Below are positions 44,427 through 53,519 of a stretch of 64,000 nt of DNA, in pieces. The number at the start of each line of letters is the position of its first letter. Within the stretch, counting starts at the first letter, position 1. The stretch is from positions 410,200 through 474,199 of the forward strand of contig NZ_LT985755.1 in assembly GCF_900290285.1 (NCBI RefSeq). Reading direction: 5' to 3'. This stretch comes from Candidatus Centipeda massiliensis (GTDB taxonomy: Bacteria; Bacillota; Negativicutes; Selenomonadales; Selenomonadaceae). A program made the position numbers and the translations under genes. The notes below the pieces were generated by a model. It was given only the letters and a program-made list of their open reading frames with translations. It had not been told where the DNA came from and made no database searches.

Positions 44427-44597
44427 TTACGAGATCTTGACTGCTGTGATACTCGTGACCTTCACGCTCGTAAAGATCCGCTGCCGCACCTTCGCCTTTG
44501 CCTCTGCCATTGAGGTGGCGCTGACCGTCGTCACCTTATGCGCCGGATGTTTTGCCCCCGGTGAGAGTTCATCCCACTTTACGCGATACGTTGCCAT
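44427..44597 (-). CDS. Small unknown protein
   Basis: A 56-residue protein, MATYRVKWDELSPGAKHPAH..., with an Ala/Lys-rich helical middle (SMAEAKAKVRQRI) and a C-terminal strand-like FTSVKVTSITAVKIS. The pattern suggests a small one-domain alpha/beta fold; the family is not recognised. GAGG lies eight bases before the ATG at 44597. It heads the unknown cluster. Confidence 0.6.
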   Translation of the reverse strand: MATYRVKWDELSPGAKHPAHKVTTVSATSMAEAKAKVRQRIFTSVKVTSITAVKIS

Positions 44598-44880
44598 TGT
44601 ATTATCCTCACTTTTCTTCGATACGATATTTTTCATTATGTGGATTGTTATTTTATCATGAGTGCCTCCCCCCGCGGGACAGTACGCAATAACAAAAAAC
44701 AGATCAACAATGCGGCTGAATTTATCAGTGCTTCACTAAATCTCCTGCACTTTATTATCTGTAGTATAATCACGATATTGGACACGCTCTGTCCAATTTA
44801 CAATTTTTATTTTATTGTAGTACGTTTATCCTATCCTGTAAAGTAAATTTCAATTTTATTTAAAAACTCCTAATAATTTT
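44598..44880. other. AT-rich intergenic stretch
   Basis: No gene seen. It is much more AT-rich than its surroundings. It holds the right-end remnant of the 163-bp repeat (44712-44734) and a hairpin with arms ATTGGACA and TGTCCAAT around CGCTC (44777-44797). The low GC content suggests decayed or foreign DNA. Confidence 0.5.
44712..44734 (+). repeat. Right-end remnant of the 163-bp repeat family
   Basis: Twenty-three bases, beginning GCGGCTGAATTTATCAG and ending GTGCTTC, match the right end of copy A exactly. The left part is missing. Confidence 0.6.
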
Positions 44881-45043
44881 AGGAATCGCTGATAAAATGA
44901 AGTCCGTCAGATTGGTGTAGATTTTTCTGTCCGACCGAGGAGGCAAACCGGACGCATAGCCAAAGCTATGTGGAGGATTTGCAGGCATTGTGCGGGCAAA
45001 AAAGATACGCTAAGATGGCGCGGCTGAATTTATCAGTGCTTCC
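44881..45043 (+). repeat. MITE-like repeat, copy A
   Basis: A 163-bp non-coding element starting AGGAATCGCTGATAAAAT and ending ATTTATCAGTGCTTCC; the ends are imperfect inverted repeats (about 15 bp). The interior contains a hairpin around CATAGC...GCTATG nested in GCAAACC...GGATTTGC. Copies B and C are near-identical. It sits between the unknown cluster and the Rpn-family gene. Confidence 0.8.
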
Positions 45044-45089
45044 CGAGGTTTTTTCTTCGTTCAACACTCCTCGATCTCTACGCTCTCGC

Positions 45090-45965
45090 TCAGCCTTTGA
45101 CGAGTGCCGCATACTTTGCGCGCTCCGCCGCCGGAATCTGCAAGACGTCCATCGCCCTTTCGAGAGGGAGGTTCAGGCTTTTCATCACACTGCCGATGGA
45201 TGATACCAACCCTTTCTCCATGCCTTTCTCCATGCCTTTCTCCATACCTTCTTCACGAGCTTCCTTCGCACGGACTTCCAAGGCACGCTCTTGATCCCAA
45301 ACAAAATTCAGCATGTCAAAAACCTCCTCTTTGTGTTTTTGCCGAAAATATTCTTTCAGATAATCATTGTCTATGCAGTAACGTACCGCCTCGCCAACCG
45401 CAGCCTCTAGTGTCCTGCCGTTTTCGACCTGTTCCCGCACCCGTGCGATGAAGACACTGTAGCTTTTCAGCGCGTGACATTTTTCCAAAATGGGACAATT
45501 CGGACGCTCATTGATATTCAACACTTCGACGACGAGCTCCATCGCGCCTTGACGTTCCCCAAAGGCGTCGGATAGCCGCAACGTCCAAGCATCAGGCATT
45601 TCCTCTACGCCGTTGTAGAATACATAGAACCTCGGTGCCGGCAATGGAAGCAAATTCTTCTTATAGATGGCATCCTCATCCACATATCGCCGATAGACTT
45701 CAGCGAGATACATGAAGAGGCGCAGAGGCATATTCGCATTGATGGTGCTCTGATGCTCAATCAGCAGCACATGCTGATTCCCAACGATGAAGCCAACATC
45801 GTTCTGAACGCCCGTGAACAACGTTTCCTCCATTGTCGCAAGTCGGATGTCCTCGGGAGTCGCCTTACAGTCGAGAAGTGCCTCATAAACGCTCGGCAGG
45901 CGCTCTACATTGTTGAAGATGTCGCGAAAAAGGGAATCTTTATAAACACGCTTTGCCTTTCTCAT
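45090..45965 (-). CDS. Rpn-family PD-(D/E)XK nuclease / putative transposase
   Basis: A 291-residue protein of the Rpn (recombination-promoting nuclease) family, often annotated as a transposase. The catalytic PD-(D/E)XK-type core is VQNDVGFIVGNQHVLLIEHQST (D then E-x-Q), flanked by the usual KDSLFRDIFNN start and NMPLRLFMYLAEVYRRY. The C-terminal tail has three MEKG repeats (GMEKGMEKGMEKG) and a helical end, the same design as the fragment at 32019-32222. It has its own promoter (45986-46015) and AGGAGGG before the start. Such genes spread among Firmicutes and may be mobile. Confidence 0.85.
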   Translation of the reverse strand: MRKAKRVYKDSLFRDIFNNVERLPSVYEALLDCKATPEDIRLATMEETLFTGVQNDVGFIVGNQHVLLIEHQSTINANMPLRLFMYLAEVYRRYVDEDAIYKKNLLPLPAPRFYVFYNGVEEMPDAWTLRLSDAFGERQGAMELVVEVLNINERPNCPILEKCHALKSYSVFIARVREQVENGRTLEAAVGEAVRYCIDNDYLKEYFRQKHKEEVFDMLNFVWDQERALEVRAKEAREEGMEKGMEKGMEKGLVSSIGSVMKSLNLPLERAMDVLQIPAAERAKYAALVKG

Positions 45966-45985
45966 TCCTCGCCCTCCTAATTTAT

Positions 45986-46015
45986 ATTATACAATAATTC
46001 TCCGTTTTTTGACAA
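45986..46015 (-). promoter_or_regulatory. Promoter of the Rpn-family gene
   Basis: Minus strand TTGTCA (46015-46010), 18-bp spacer, TATAAT (45991-45986). Confidence 0.6.
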
Positions 46016-46038
46016 GAATGCCTCCAATGACGGAAATC

Positions 46039-46087
46039 AAAAAGAGCAGCGATCCATGAGAAATCTCATACATCGCTGCTCTTTTTT
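46039..46087 (-). terminator. Bidirectional terminator after truB
   Basis: Arms AAAAAGAGCAGCGAT (46039-46053) and ATCGCTGCTCTTTTTT (46072-46087) form a long hairpin with T runs on both strands. It closes the rimP-to-truB operon. Confidence 0.9.
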
Positions 46088-46117
46088 CGAGTCGAACACA
46101 ACTGCGCGAGCTTGGCA

Positions 46118-46993
46118 TCAGACCGGCGGGAACGCCTTCGCCGGATACATCTCGCGTGATACAGCATCATAGCGTCCGATGCCGAGAAAGCCCCCCTCGG
46201 CATACACGCGGTAAAAGCCTTCGGCAAGTTTCATGCGGCGCTCCGAGGTCGACAGTCCACTGTAGAACGCCTTCACGCGCTGCGGGTCGAGCCCATACAC
46301 GGGCAGATCAAGTGCGGTATCGGGAGCGCGGAGCGCCGCCGCCCCCGCCTCCGCGAGTTCTTCAAGTGTGTAGGAATCCGCGAGACGGAAGCCGCCGACA
46401 CGCGTGCGCAGGAGAAAGCGCATGGTCGTGGGAAGATCCATCGCCGCTCCGATGTCCGTGCAGAGCGCGCGGATATACGTCCCCTTTGCGCAGTCCACAT
46501 CGATGAGGATACGCGCGTGCGCCGCATCCATACATACAAGCTCCACGCGATGAATCGTGACCGTGCGTATTGGAATCTCCACATCTTCCCCCTGCCGCGC
46601 GAGGTCGTAGGCACGCCGGCCGCCGACCTTGATCGCGGAGTAGGCGGGGGGTGTCTGCGTGATCTCTCCGACGAAGTGCGCGAGTACGCCGCGCAGTTTC
46701 TCCTCGGATGGCATCACGGGATGCGGTACGCTCTCGATCACGTCGCCGTACACGTCCCCCGTATCGGTTGCATAGCCGAACGCGAGCTCCGCGCGGTAGG
46801 ACTTGTTCGCGCCCTCCATATACTCCACGAGGCGCGCGGCTCGTCCGAGTGCAATGGGCAGGAGGCCCGCCGCCGCAGGGTCGAGCGTGCCCGCGTGCCC
46901 GACGCGTTTCTGCTTAAAAATACGCCGCACGATGTCAACGACATCATGCGACGAGAGTCCCGTAGGTTTCAGTACATTGATGAATCCGTCCAC
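46118..46993 (-). CDS. truB: tRNA pseudouridine-55 synthase
   Basis: A 291-residue enzyme that makes pseudouridine 55 in the T loop of tRNA. It has NVLKPTGLSSHDVV, the motif II region GHAGTLDPAAAGLLPIALG with the catalytic Asp, and later RAYDLARQGE and YIRALCTDIGAAM. The C-terminus resembles a PUA-like domain. It starts 3 bp past nrnA and is the last gene of the operon. Confidence 0.96.
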   Translation of the reverse strand: MDGFINVLKPTGLSSHDVVDIVRRIFKQKRVGHAGTLDPAAAGLLPIALGRAARLVEYMEGANKSYRAELAFGYATDTGDVYGDVIESVPHPVMPSEEKLRGVLAHFVGEITQTPPAYSAIKVGGRRAYDLARQGEDVEIPIRTVTIHRVELVCMDAAHARILIDVDCAKGTYIRALCTDIGAAMDLPTTMRFLLRTRVGGFRLADSYTLEELAEAGAAALRAPDTALDLPVYGLDPQRVKAFYSGLSTSERRMKLAEGFYRVYAEGGFLGIGRYDAVSREMYPAKAFPPV

Positions 46994-46996
46994 GTC

Positions 46997-47944
46997 TTAA
47001 CGGTTCAGCTCCTCCCCAATCGCCGCGAGGATGGTTTTCTTCGCCTCATCAAAGGAGCCATGTAGCGTGCAGCCCGCCGCACGGATGTGACCGCCGCCGC
47101 CGAAGCCCTGTGCGATACGCGAGACGTTCGTACCCTTTGAGCGCATACTGATGCGGTAGGTGTCCTTCTCAAGCCACTTCATGAAAAAGACGACCTGTGT
47201 CCCCTCGATCACACGGAGCTTGTCGAGGAGCCCCTCCGTCGTCGTGACTTCCTTCGCCCGCTCCTCATCGATGAAGACCGCCGCAACTTTGCCGTCATAG
47301 AACATCTCAAGATTTCGGATCGCGCGCACCTGCGCCATAACCTCATCGTAGGACTTCATTTCCATTGCGACGGAGATGATGTTCGGCCGCACCCCGACCT
47401 CGACGAGATCCGCCGCCGCGCGCATCGTGTGCGGGGTCGTGTTCGAGAAGCGGAAAAATCCCGTATCCGTCGCCATCCCCGTATAGAGACAGGTCGCAAC
47501 ATCAAGCGTAAATGTACCGCCCATCGTGCAGATCAAATCGTGCATGATCTCACAGGTCGCGGCGTAGTCCGGATTCAGATAGAGATACTCCGCCGCCTCG
47601 TCATTCGTCACATGATGATCGATGTTGAGCACGCGCACCGCATCGACCGCATCGAGCACCGCACCCGTACGCTTCAGCTCCACATCGCAGACGATGAGGA
47701 GGTCTGCCGTATAGCGTTGCCCCTCTGCGGGACGTTCGATCATCTCAATCCCCGGCAGGACGTTAAAAATGCGGGGAAGCTCATCATCGATCAGTACGCG
47801 CGCATCCTTGCCCTGCTCTCTCAGGTAGTGCATCAGCCCGAGCGTCGAGCCGATGGCGTCCCCATCGGGACGGATGTGCGCGGTGAGGATGATGGTCTGA
47901 GCGTCGCCTATGATTTTGGCTGCCTCATCAAGCGCAATTTTCAT
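46997..47944 (-). CDS. nrnA: DHH-family oligoribonuclease / pAp phosphatase
   Basis: A 315-residue DHH-DHHA1 phosphoesterase that degrades short RNA and 3'-phosphoadenosine-5'-phosphate. Motifs: HIRPDGDAIGST (motif I), LIVCDVELKRTG, the family-naming DHH in VLNIDHHVTN, ATDTGFFRFSNT, and the DHHA1 glycine-rich FGGGGHIRAAG. It overlaps rbfA by 4 bp (ATGA). This is the usual position in the nusA-infB operon of Firmicutes. Confidence 0.94.
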   Translation of the reverse strand: MKIALDEAAKIIGDAQTIILTAHIRPDGDAIGSTLGLMHYLREQGKDARVLIDDELPRIFNVLPGIEMIERPAEGQRYTADLLIVCDVELKRTGAVLDAVDAVRVLNIDHHVTNDEAAEYLYLNPDYAATCEIMHDLICTMGGTFTLDVATCLYTGMATDTGFFRFSNTTPHTMRAAADLVEVGVRPNIISVAMEMKSYDEVMAQVRAIRNLEMFYDGKVAAVFIDEERAKEVTTTEGLLDKLRVIEGTQVVFFMKWLEKDTYRISMRSKGTNVSRIAQGFGGGGHIRAAGCTLHGSFDEAKKTILAAIGEELNR

Positions 47945-48315
47945 GCCTCTTCCTCCCTCTGCCCTGACGGACGATCCTCATGAATCTCATTGAGCAGTCG
48001 CTGGATGTGATCGCTGTAGTTGAGCGAAGTATCGAGCGCAAAGCTGATCTCGGGGGTAAAGCGCAGACGGATGCGCTTGCCGATCTCGCGGCGCACAAAG
48101 CCGAGTGAGCTCTCCAGTCCATACAGCGTATCGCGAGCCTTCTTCTTGTCGCCCATGACGCTGACGTAGATCTTTGCCTCACGCAGATCCTCCGTGCACG
48201 CGACGGAGGTCACGGTCACGAAGCCAATGCGCGGATCTTTCAGTTCGTTAAAGATGATGTCGCTGATTTCCTGTTTGATTAGTTCCTGTAGTTTTTCAAC
48301 GCGAACCTTTGCCAA
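47941..48315 (-). CDS. rbfA: Ribosome-binding factor A
   Basis: A 124-residue KH-fold protein needed for 30S maturation. Family sequence: VEKLQELIKQEISDIIFNELKDPRIGFVTVTSV, then AKIYVSVMGDK and FVRREIGKRIRLRFTPEISF. The start is a TTG at 48315 with GGAGG six bases upstream. The 163-bp repeat copy B separates it from infB, which is unusual since these genes are normally close together. Confidence 0.96.
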   Translation of the reverse strand: MAKVRVEKLQELIKQEISDIIFNELKDPRIGFVTVTSVACTEDLREAKIYVSVMGDKKKARDTLYGLESSLGFVRREIGKRIRLRFTPEISFALDTSLNYSDHIQRLLNEIHEDRPSGQREEEA

Positions 48316-48335
48316 GGTGCGCCTCCTCTCTCTAT

Positions 48336-48498
48336 AGGAATCACTGATAAAATGAAGTCCGTCAGATTGGCGTAGATTTTTTCGTCCGAACTAGGAGGCA
48401 AACCGGACGCATAGCAAGGGCTATGTGGAGGATTTGCAGGCGTTGTGCGGGCAAAAAAGATGCGCTAAGATGGCGGTGCTGAATTTATCAGTGCTTCC
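48336..48498 (+). repeat. MITE-like repeat, copy B, inside the nusA-infB operon
   Basis: 163 bp, AGGAATCACTGATAAAAT to ATTTATCAGTGCTTCC, between the rbfA start and the infB stop. TATA occurs on both sides, consistent with a short target duplication or a palindromic target. The hairpin arms CATAGC/GCTATG are kept. Confidence 0.8.
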
Positions 48499-48565
48499 TA
48501 TACAAAGGGGTACAGCCCCTGTCCCGCATACAAACACGGGGCAGATGGCTGCACCACCTAGATGA

Positions 48566-51181
48566 TTATTCTGCGTTTTCTTCCGCTGCGGCCGCCGCGG
48601 CAGCTGCCGCAGCCTGTGCCTCGCGCTTCTGCTCCGCCGCCTTGTTCGCCTCAGCGATGGAGGTCTCAATCTCCTCCATCGTGTACGCCTCGATGATGTC
48701 CCCTTCCGTAAAATCACGGAAGTCGACGATGGAGATGCCGCACTCGTAGCCGGCGGCGACCTCCTTCACCTCATCCTTGAAGCGGCGCAGGGAGTCAATC
48801 TCTCCGTCGAAAAGCTCGACGTTATCGCGCAGGATGCGGATCTTCGAGTTGTTGTGAATCTTGCCCTCAAGGACGTACGAGCCGGCGACAAGTGCCTTCG
48901 AGAAGCGCATGACCTGACGGATCTCGACGCGTCCCTGAATGACTTCCTTGTATTTCGGCTTGAGCATGCCGCTCATCGCATCCTTGACATCGTTCAGCGC
49001 ATCGTAGATAACGCGGTAGGTGCGGATGTCCACATTCTCCGTGTCCGCAAGACGACGTGCATTCGCATCCGGACGCACGTTAAATGCGATGACGATCGCC
49101 TTCGATGCTGTCGCGAGCATGATATCCGACTCGCTGACCGCACCGACGCCCGAGTGCACGATGCTCACACGCACTTCATCGTTCTTGTTCAGTCCGAGCA
49201 GCGCAGAGTTGAGTGCCTCGACCGAGCCCTGCACGTCTGCCTTGACGACGATGTTGAGATCCTTGATGTCGCCCTGCTGGATCTGCTGGAAGAGTGCATC
49301 GAGCGAGACGCTCTTCGACTTGATGAGGTCGCGGCGCTGGTTGCCGAGGCGTGCCTCCGCAATCGAGCGTGCCTGTTTCTCATCGACGGCGGCGAGGATG
49401 TCCCCCGCCGACGGAACGTCGTTCAGGCCGAGGATCTCAACCGGCATGGAGGGACCAGCCTTCTTCACATTGTCGCCGCGGTCGTTAATCATCGCGCGGA
49501 CGTGTCCGTACGCCGTACCGACGACGATGGAGTCGCCGATGCGCAGTGTGCCGCTCTGGACGAGCACCGTTGCGACGGAGCCGCGTCCCTTGTCGAGCTT
49601 TGCCTCGATGATGACGCCGCGTGCCTCACGATTTGGATTCGCCTTGAGTTCCTCCACCTCGGCGACGAGCAGGATGTTCTCAAGCAGGTCGTCAATGCCA
49701 ATGCGCTGCTTCGCGGAGACGGGAACCATGATGGTATCGCCGCCATATTCCTCGGAGACAAGCCCATACTCCATGAGTTCCTGCTTGACGCGCTCTGGAT
49801 TTGCGCCCGGCTTGTCGATCTTGTTGATCGCAATGATGATCGGCACCCCTGCCGATTTCGCATGGTCGATTGCCTCAATCGTCTGCGGCATAACGCCGTC
49901 ATCCGCCGCAACAACGAGAATCGCCACGTCCGTGATCTGCGCACCGCGCGCGCGCATCGCCGTGAACGCCTCATGCCCCGGTGTGTCGAGAAAGACGATC
50001 TTCTTGCCCTGACAGACGACCTGATAGGCACCGATGTGCTGTGTGATGCCGCCCGCCTCGTGTGTACTGACGGAGGTGTTGCGGATCGCGTCGAGCAGCG
50101 AGGTCTTGCCGTGGTCGACGTGACCCATGACGGTGACGACCGGCGGGCGATCCTTGAGCGTCTTCGGGTCGTCCTCGATCTCCGGGATCAGCGTCGGATC
50201 GACATCCGGCGGCAGTTCCTCCGTCGTCACGCCGAACTCCGCCGCGACGAGCGTCGCCGTATCGTAGTCGATCTCCTGATTGATGCTTGCCATGACGCCC
50301 ATCAGCATGAGCTTCTTGATGATATCCGACGCCGTGTAGCTCATCTTGGACGCGAGATCCTTGACCGCAATCATCTCCGGCAGCTTGATGTGCTTCGGAC
50401 GCGCGATCTCCACCTTCGCCACAGGAGCCGGTGCCGCTGCGCGTCCCTTGCGCCCCTTGCGCGCGCCGCCGCGGCTGCGCTCTGCCTGACGCAGATCTGT
50501 GCGCTCCTCACGGTCACGGCGTGCTCCACCGCGTCCGCTGCGGCTGCGATCACCGCCGGCAGAGTTCCCATCACCACTGCGTCCGCCGCCACGGCGACGA
50601 TTCTCCCCGCGTCCCTCACTCGGAGGCGGCGGAATCGCCGCAGCAGAAGAAGCAGGACGCGCACCGCCGCGTCCACCTGCGGGACGTGCCGAGCGCCCGC
50701 CCGCACTGCCGGACGCACTGCCCGACGAACGGGGGCGATCCTGCGACTCCGCACGAGTCTTGGCAGGTGCCTGACGCACGATCACAATGCCGGGTGCCTT
50801 TGTACGCGCCCGCAATACGGGCTTTTCCTCCGGCGCAGCCGGTGCTGCGGGCTCCGTTGCTTTCTCCGACGAAGCGCGCTTCGGTGCAGCAGGTTCTTCC
50901 GCCGGCTTTTCGGATGCCGTCGGCTGTGCGGGGCGTTTCTCCTTCTTTGCAGGACGCTCGACGGCCTTCGGAGCGGGGGATTTGCTCTGCAGGGACTCCT
51001 TGCGCACAGGCTTTGCGGTGCGGCCAAGTTCAGCCTTCACCGCCGCGCGCTCTTCTTCACCGACTGCACTGAACATATTCTTAACTTTATAGTTCTTGCT
51101 CTTTAGAATATCAATAATGGTATCTTTGTCCGTCTTGAATTCCTTTGCCAAATCGGTGATTCTGTATTTCGATTCTGACAT
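48566..51181 (-). CDS. infB: Translation initiation factor IF-2
   Basis: An 871-residue GTPase that brings initiator tRNA to the 30S subunit. The N-terminal IF2_N helix-turn-helix part ([18 protein letters not shown]) is followed by a long basic, Ala/Pro/Arg/Gly-rich linker (residues 60-250). The G domain has G1 [13 protein letters not shown]3 DTPGHEAF and G4 NKIDKPGA, then domains II-IV ending [11 protein letters not shown] ... [18 protein letters not shown]. The C-terminus carries a short poly-Ala tail. The ATG at 51181 overlaps the ylxQ stop (TGATG) with GGGTGG upstream; a TTG three bases earlier is rejected. Confidence 0.97.
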   Translation of the reverse strand: MSESKYRITDLAKEFKTDKDTIIDILKSKNYKVKNMFSAVGEEERAAVKAELGRTAKPVRKESLQSKSPAPKAVERPAKKEKRPAQPTASEKPAEEPAAPKRASSEKATEPAAPAAPEEKPVLRARTKAPGIVIVRQAPAKTRAESQDRPRSSGSASGSAGGRSARPAGGRGGARPASSAAAIPPPPSEGRGENRRRGGGRSGDGNSAGGDRSRSGRGGARRDREERTDLRQAERSRGGARKGRKGRAAAPAPVAKVEIARPKHIKLPEMIAVKDLASKMSYTASDIIKKLMLMGVMASINQEIDYDTATLVAAEFGVTTEELPPDVDPTLIPEIEDDPKTLKDRPPVVTVMGHVDHGKTSLLDAIRNTSVSTHEAGGITQHIGAYQVVCQGKKIVFLDTPGHEAFTAMRARGAQITDVAILVVAADDGVMPQTIEAIDHAKSAGVPIIIAINKIDKPGANPERVKQELMEYGLVSEEYGGDTIMVPVSAKQRIGIDDLLENILLVAEVEELKANPNREARGVIIEAKLDKGRGSVATVLVQSGTLRIGDSIVVGTAYGHVRAMINDRGDNVKKAGPSMPVEILGLNDVPSAGDILAAVDEKQARSIAEARLGNQRRDLIKSKSVSLDALFQQIQQGDIKDLNIVVKADVQGSVEALNSALLGLNKNDEVRVSIVHSGVGAVSESDIMLATASKAIVIAFNVRPDANARRLADTENVDIRTYRVIYDALNDVKDAMSGMLKPKYKEVIQGRVEIRQVMRFSKALVAGSYVLEGKIHNNSKIRILRDNVELFDGEIDSLRRFKDEVKEVAAGYECGISIVDFRDFTEGDIIEAYTMEEIETSIAEANKAAEQKREAQAAAAAAAAAAEENAE

Positions 51182-51513
51182 CAATCCACCCCCGTCGATA
51201 TATCCTGCAAATAGGCGCTGAGCCTGTCCGCAAATCCTCTATCTATCAGCACAGCAACCGCACGGTACTCCTTGCCGAGACAGTGCCCAAGCTGCTGCAT
51301 GGTCAGTAGTTCCGCTGCCGGCACACGCATCTGCGCCGCCATACGGGTAAATTTCGTCTTGGTCTCCTCCGAGGCGTCCGTTGCCAAGAGGAGGAATTTC
51401 CCCTGCTTCTTCTTGAGCGCCTCTTCTGCCGCAAATGCGCCGGATACGATCCGTCGTCCACGCGCCGCCATACTGAGGAGATTCATGACCCGCTGCTCAA
51501 TCTCTGCATTCAT
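51181..51513 (-). CDS. ylxQ: L7Ae-family RNA-binding protein YlxQ
   Basis: A 110-residue member of the L7Ae/L30e fold ([43 protein letters not shown]). It binds kinked RNA in relatives; its role here is not established. The ATG at 51513 has GGAGG seven bases upstream and overlaps the ylxR stop (ATGA); the long frame to 51594 is not supported. Standard position between ylxR and infB. Confidence 0.9.
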   Translation of the reverse strand: MNAEIEQRVMNLLSMAARGRRIVSGAFAAEEALKKKQGKFLLLATDASEETKTKFTRMAAQMRVPAAELLTMQQLGHCLGKEYRAVAVLIDRGFADRLSAYLQDISTGVD

Positions 51514-51791
51514 TGTCCGCCCTCCTCTTGCTCTCGGAGAACCTCCGCGAGTGCATCGTAGACGGAGGGTGCAACGCGCCCCTTGAACGACCATGAGAGT
51601 CCGCCATGCTTACGCGCCAGTCGGAGGCAGTCGACAGATGGACAAAGATACGCACCGCGTCCCGGACTCTTGCCCGTTGGGTCGTACGTGACCGCCCCCT
51701 CGGCGTCGCGCACAATGCGCATGAGTTCCCCCTTCGGATGCAGCTGACGACAGCCGACGCACAGCCGCTCGGGCTGTTTCGCCTCTGCCAT
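51510..51791 (-). CDS. rnpM: YlxR/RnpM-family RNA-binding protein
   Basis: A 93-residue DUF448 protein. The family core is RLCVGCRQLHPKGELMRIVRD, followed by GKSPGRGAYLCPSVDCLRLARK. In Bacillus subtilis the homologue (YlxR, RnpM) binds RNase P RNA. The start overlaps the nusA stop (TAATG). Confidence 0.92.
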   Translation of the reverse strand: MAEAKQPERLCVGCRQLHPKGELMRIVRDAEGAVTYDPTGKSPGRGAYLCPSVDCLRLARKHGGLSWSFKGRVAPSVYDALAEVLREQEEGGQ

Positions 51792-52918
51792 TATGCCTCC
51801 TCAGCACCGAGGTCGGCATCGGCGGGGGCATCCGCAGCCTCTGCCTCCAGCAGCTCCTGTGCCTGCGACTCGCTCTTGATGTCGATCTTCCACCCCGTCA
51901 GCTTTGCTGCAAGGCGGGCGTTCTGCCCTTCCTTGCCGATGGCAAGCGAGAGTTGGTAGTCCGGCACAATGACGCGGGAGACCTTCTCCGCCTCATTCAC
52001 GGCGACCGATATGACCTTGGCAGGATTCAGCGAGTTTGCAATATAGGTTGCAGGATCGTCGCTCCACTTCACGATGTCGATCTTCTCGCCCGCAAGCTCG
52101 TCCACCACTGCCTGTACGCGCATATAGTGCGGACCAACACATGCGCCGATGGGGTCAACGCGCTCCTCCGAAGACCAAACTGCGACCTTTGACCGGCTGC
52201 CCGCCTCACGTGCAATCGACTTGATCTCAACCACGCCCTCCTGCATCTCGGGTACCTGCAACTCGAACAGCTTCTTGAGCAGTCCCGGATGCGTACGCGA
52301 GAGCATAATCTGCGGGCCGCGCGCCGTACGCTTCACCTCAATGATGTAGGCGCGCAGGGTATCGCCGTAGTTGTATTCCTCCGTCGGGAGCTGCTCCGTC
52401 GCCATGAGCACCGCCTCGGCACGTCCGATGTCGACGAAAACATTGCGCCCCTCAACACGCTGCACAATCCCCGTCACAATATCCGCCGAGCGGCCGCTGT
52501 ACTCCTCGTAGACAATACCACGCTCCGCCTCGCGCAGACGCTGCATGACGACCTGCTTTGCCGTCTGTGCCGCAATGCGTCCGAAGTTCGCAGGAGTCAT
52601 CTCGATCTCAACCACGTCGCCGACCGCATAGTCTGGATTGATGGCACGTGCCTGTGCGAGGGAGATGTGCTCGATGTCGTTTTCCGCCTCCTCGACCACC
52701 GTCTTGATGGCAAAGACATGAAACGCCCCCGTCTCACGCGACAGAGAGATACGGACATTCTCCTTCGAGCTGAAATTGCGCTTGTATGCCGAGATCAGAG
52801 CCGCCTCGATGGTCTCAAAGAGCAGTTTCTCATCAATGCCCTTCTCGTACGCAAGCTCCTTCAGCGTCTGAAGGAACTCCTTTCCGCCATTCTTCTCCTT
52901 TGTGATTTTTCTTGCCAA
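51791..52918 (-). CDS. nusA: Transcription termination/antitermination factor NusA
   Basis: A 375-residue protein binding RNA polymerase and nascent RNA. N-terminal polymerase-binding domain (LKELAYEKGIDEKLLFETIEAALISAYKRNF), S1 domain (DIVTGIVQRVEGRNVFVDIGRAEAVL), then two KH domains (VDPIGACVGPHYMRVQAVVDELAGEKIDIV; LAIGKEGQNARLAAKLTGWKIDI). A short acidic C-terminus follows; there are no extra acidic repeats as in E. coli. The apparent start is a TTG at 52918 with GGGAGG nine bases upstream. It is 14 bp after rimP. Confidence 0.96.
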   Translation of the reverse strand: MARKITKEKNGGKEFLQTLKELAYEKGIDEKLLFETIEAALISAYKRNFSSKENVRISLSRETGAFHVFAIKTVVEEAENDIEHISLAQARAINPDYAVGDVVEIEMTPANFGRIAAQTAKQVVMQRLREAERGIVYEEYSGRSADIVTGIVQRVEGRNVFVDIGRAEAVLMATEQLPTEEYNYGDTLRAYIIEVKRTARGPQIMLSRTHPGLLKKLFELQVPEMQEGVVEIKSIAREAGSRSKVAVWSSEERVDPIGACVGPHYMRVQAVVDELAGEKIDIVKWSDDPATYIANSLNPAKVISVAVNEAEKVSRVIVPDYQLSLAIGKEGQNARLAAKLTGWKIDIKSESQAQELLEAEAADAPADADLGAEEA

Positions 52919-52932
52919 AACCCAAATCCTCC

Positions 52933-53382
52933 CTAAAAGTCGAGATGCAGACGTATTTGTGAAACCTGCTCCATCGGAATCCGAATCCCCTCGTCGAGGG
53001 TCAGCGTCTCTCCATCACAGCCCGCAAGTGCGCCCGTCCACTGCTTCTTTCCATCAAGGGGCGCATAGAGCGTCACATCGACCATCTTTCCATGCTCGCG
53101 CTCAAAATCACGCGGCTTTCGCAGCACGCGGTCAAGTCCAGGCGAGGAAACCTCTAGGATATATGCGTCCGGAATGAAATCCTCGCGGTCGAGAACCTCC
53201 TCCAGTCGTTCGCTGAGCCTCTCACAATCGTCGATATCAATGCCGCCCGTCTTGTCGATGTAGACGCGCAGATAGTAGTCGCGCTCGCGCACATATTCGA
53301 CATCGACCATTTCCAGTTCCGGCACATCTGCTAGGAGATCCTGCACAATCTCCTCAACGCGCTCCTCGATCTTCGCGCTCAT
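52933..53382 (-). CDS. rimP: Ribosome maturation factor RimP
   Basis: A 149-residue protein for 30S assembly. Segments: VEEIVQDLLADVPELEMVDVEYVRERDYYLRVYID, DDCERLSERLEEVLDRED and YILEVSSPGLDRVLRKPRDFER (highly conserved). The ATG at 53382 has AGGGAG upstream and starts MSAKIEERV; an earlier ATG at 53400 has no ribosome site. First gene of the translation operon, behind a leader hairpin. Confidence 0.95.
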   Translation of the reverse strand: MSAKIEERVEEIVQDLLADVPELEMVDVEYVRERDYYLRVYIDKTGGIDIDDCERLSERLEEVLDREDFIPDAYILEVSSPGLDRVLRKPRDFEREHGKMVDVTLYAPLDGKKQWTGALAGCDGETLTLDEGIRIPMEQVSQIRLHLDF

Positions 53383-53408
53383 GCTCTCCCTCTTCCTCAT
53401 ACGTAATG

Positions 53409-53433
53409 AAAGAGTGGGCTTTCACCCACTCTT
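53409..53433 (-). promoter_or_regulatory. Leader hairpin before rimP
   Basis: Minus strand AAGAGTGGG, a short loop and GCCCACTCTT, then TTCATT. It lies between the promoter at 53459-53487 and the rimP start, so it would form in the operon's own leader. It looks like a weak intrinsic terminator that could act as an attenuator, plausibly sensed by NusA made from this operon. Confidence 0.6.
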
Positions 53434-53458
53434 CCCAGATCTTAAATGAATTTATTGG

Positions 53459-53487
53459 AGTATATCATAGGATGGAACTTTTGTAAA
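53459..53487 (-). promoter_or_regulatory. Promoter of the rimP-nusA-infB operon
   Basis: Minus strand TTTACA (53487-53482), 17-bp spacer, TATACT (53464-53459). Confidence 0.75.
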
Positions 53488-53519
53488 GTCCTATCCATGA
53501 TTTTTCGCGCTTCTGTGCA

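Noticed and set aside
44637..44846. A small plus-strand ORF in the AT-rich gap
   Set aside because: No ribosome site, hydrophobic low-complexity product, and it reads through a repeat remnant.
53409..53433. A simple terminator of the unknown gene at 53520
   Set aside because: A good promoter lies between that gene and the hairpin, so the hairpin is in the rimP leader; it may still end some upstream transcripts.
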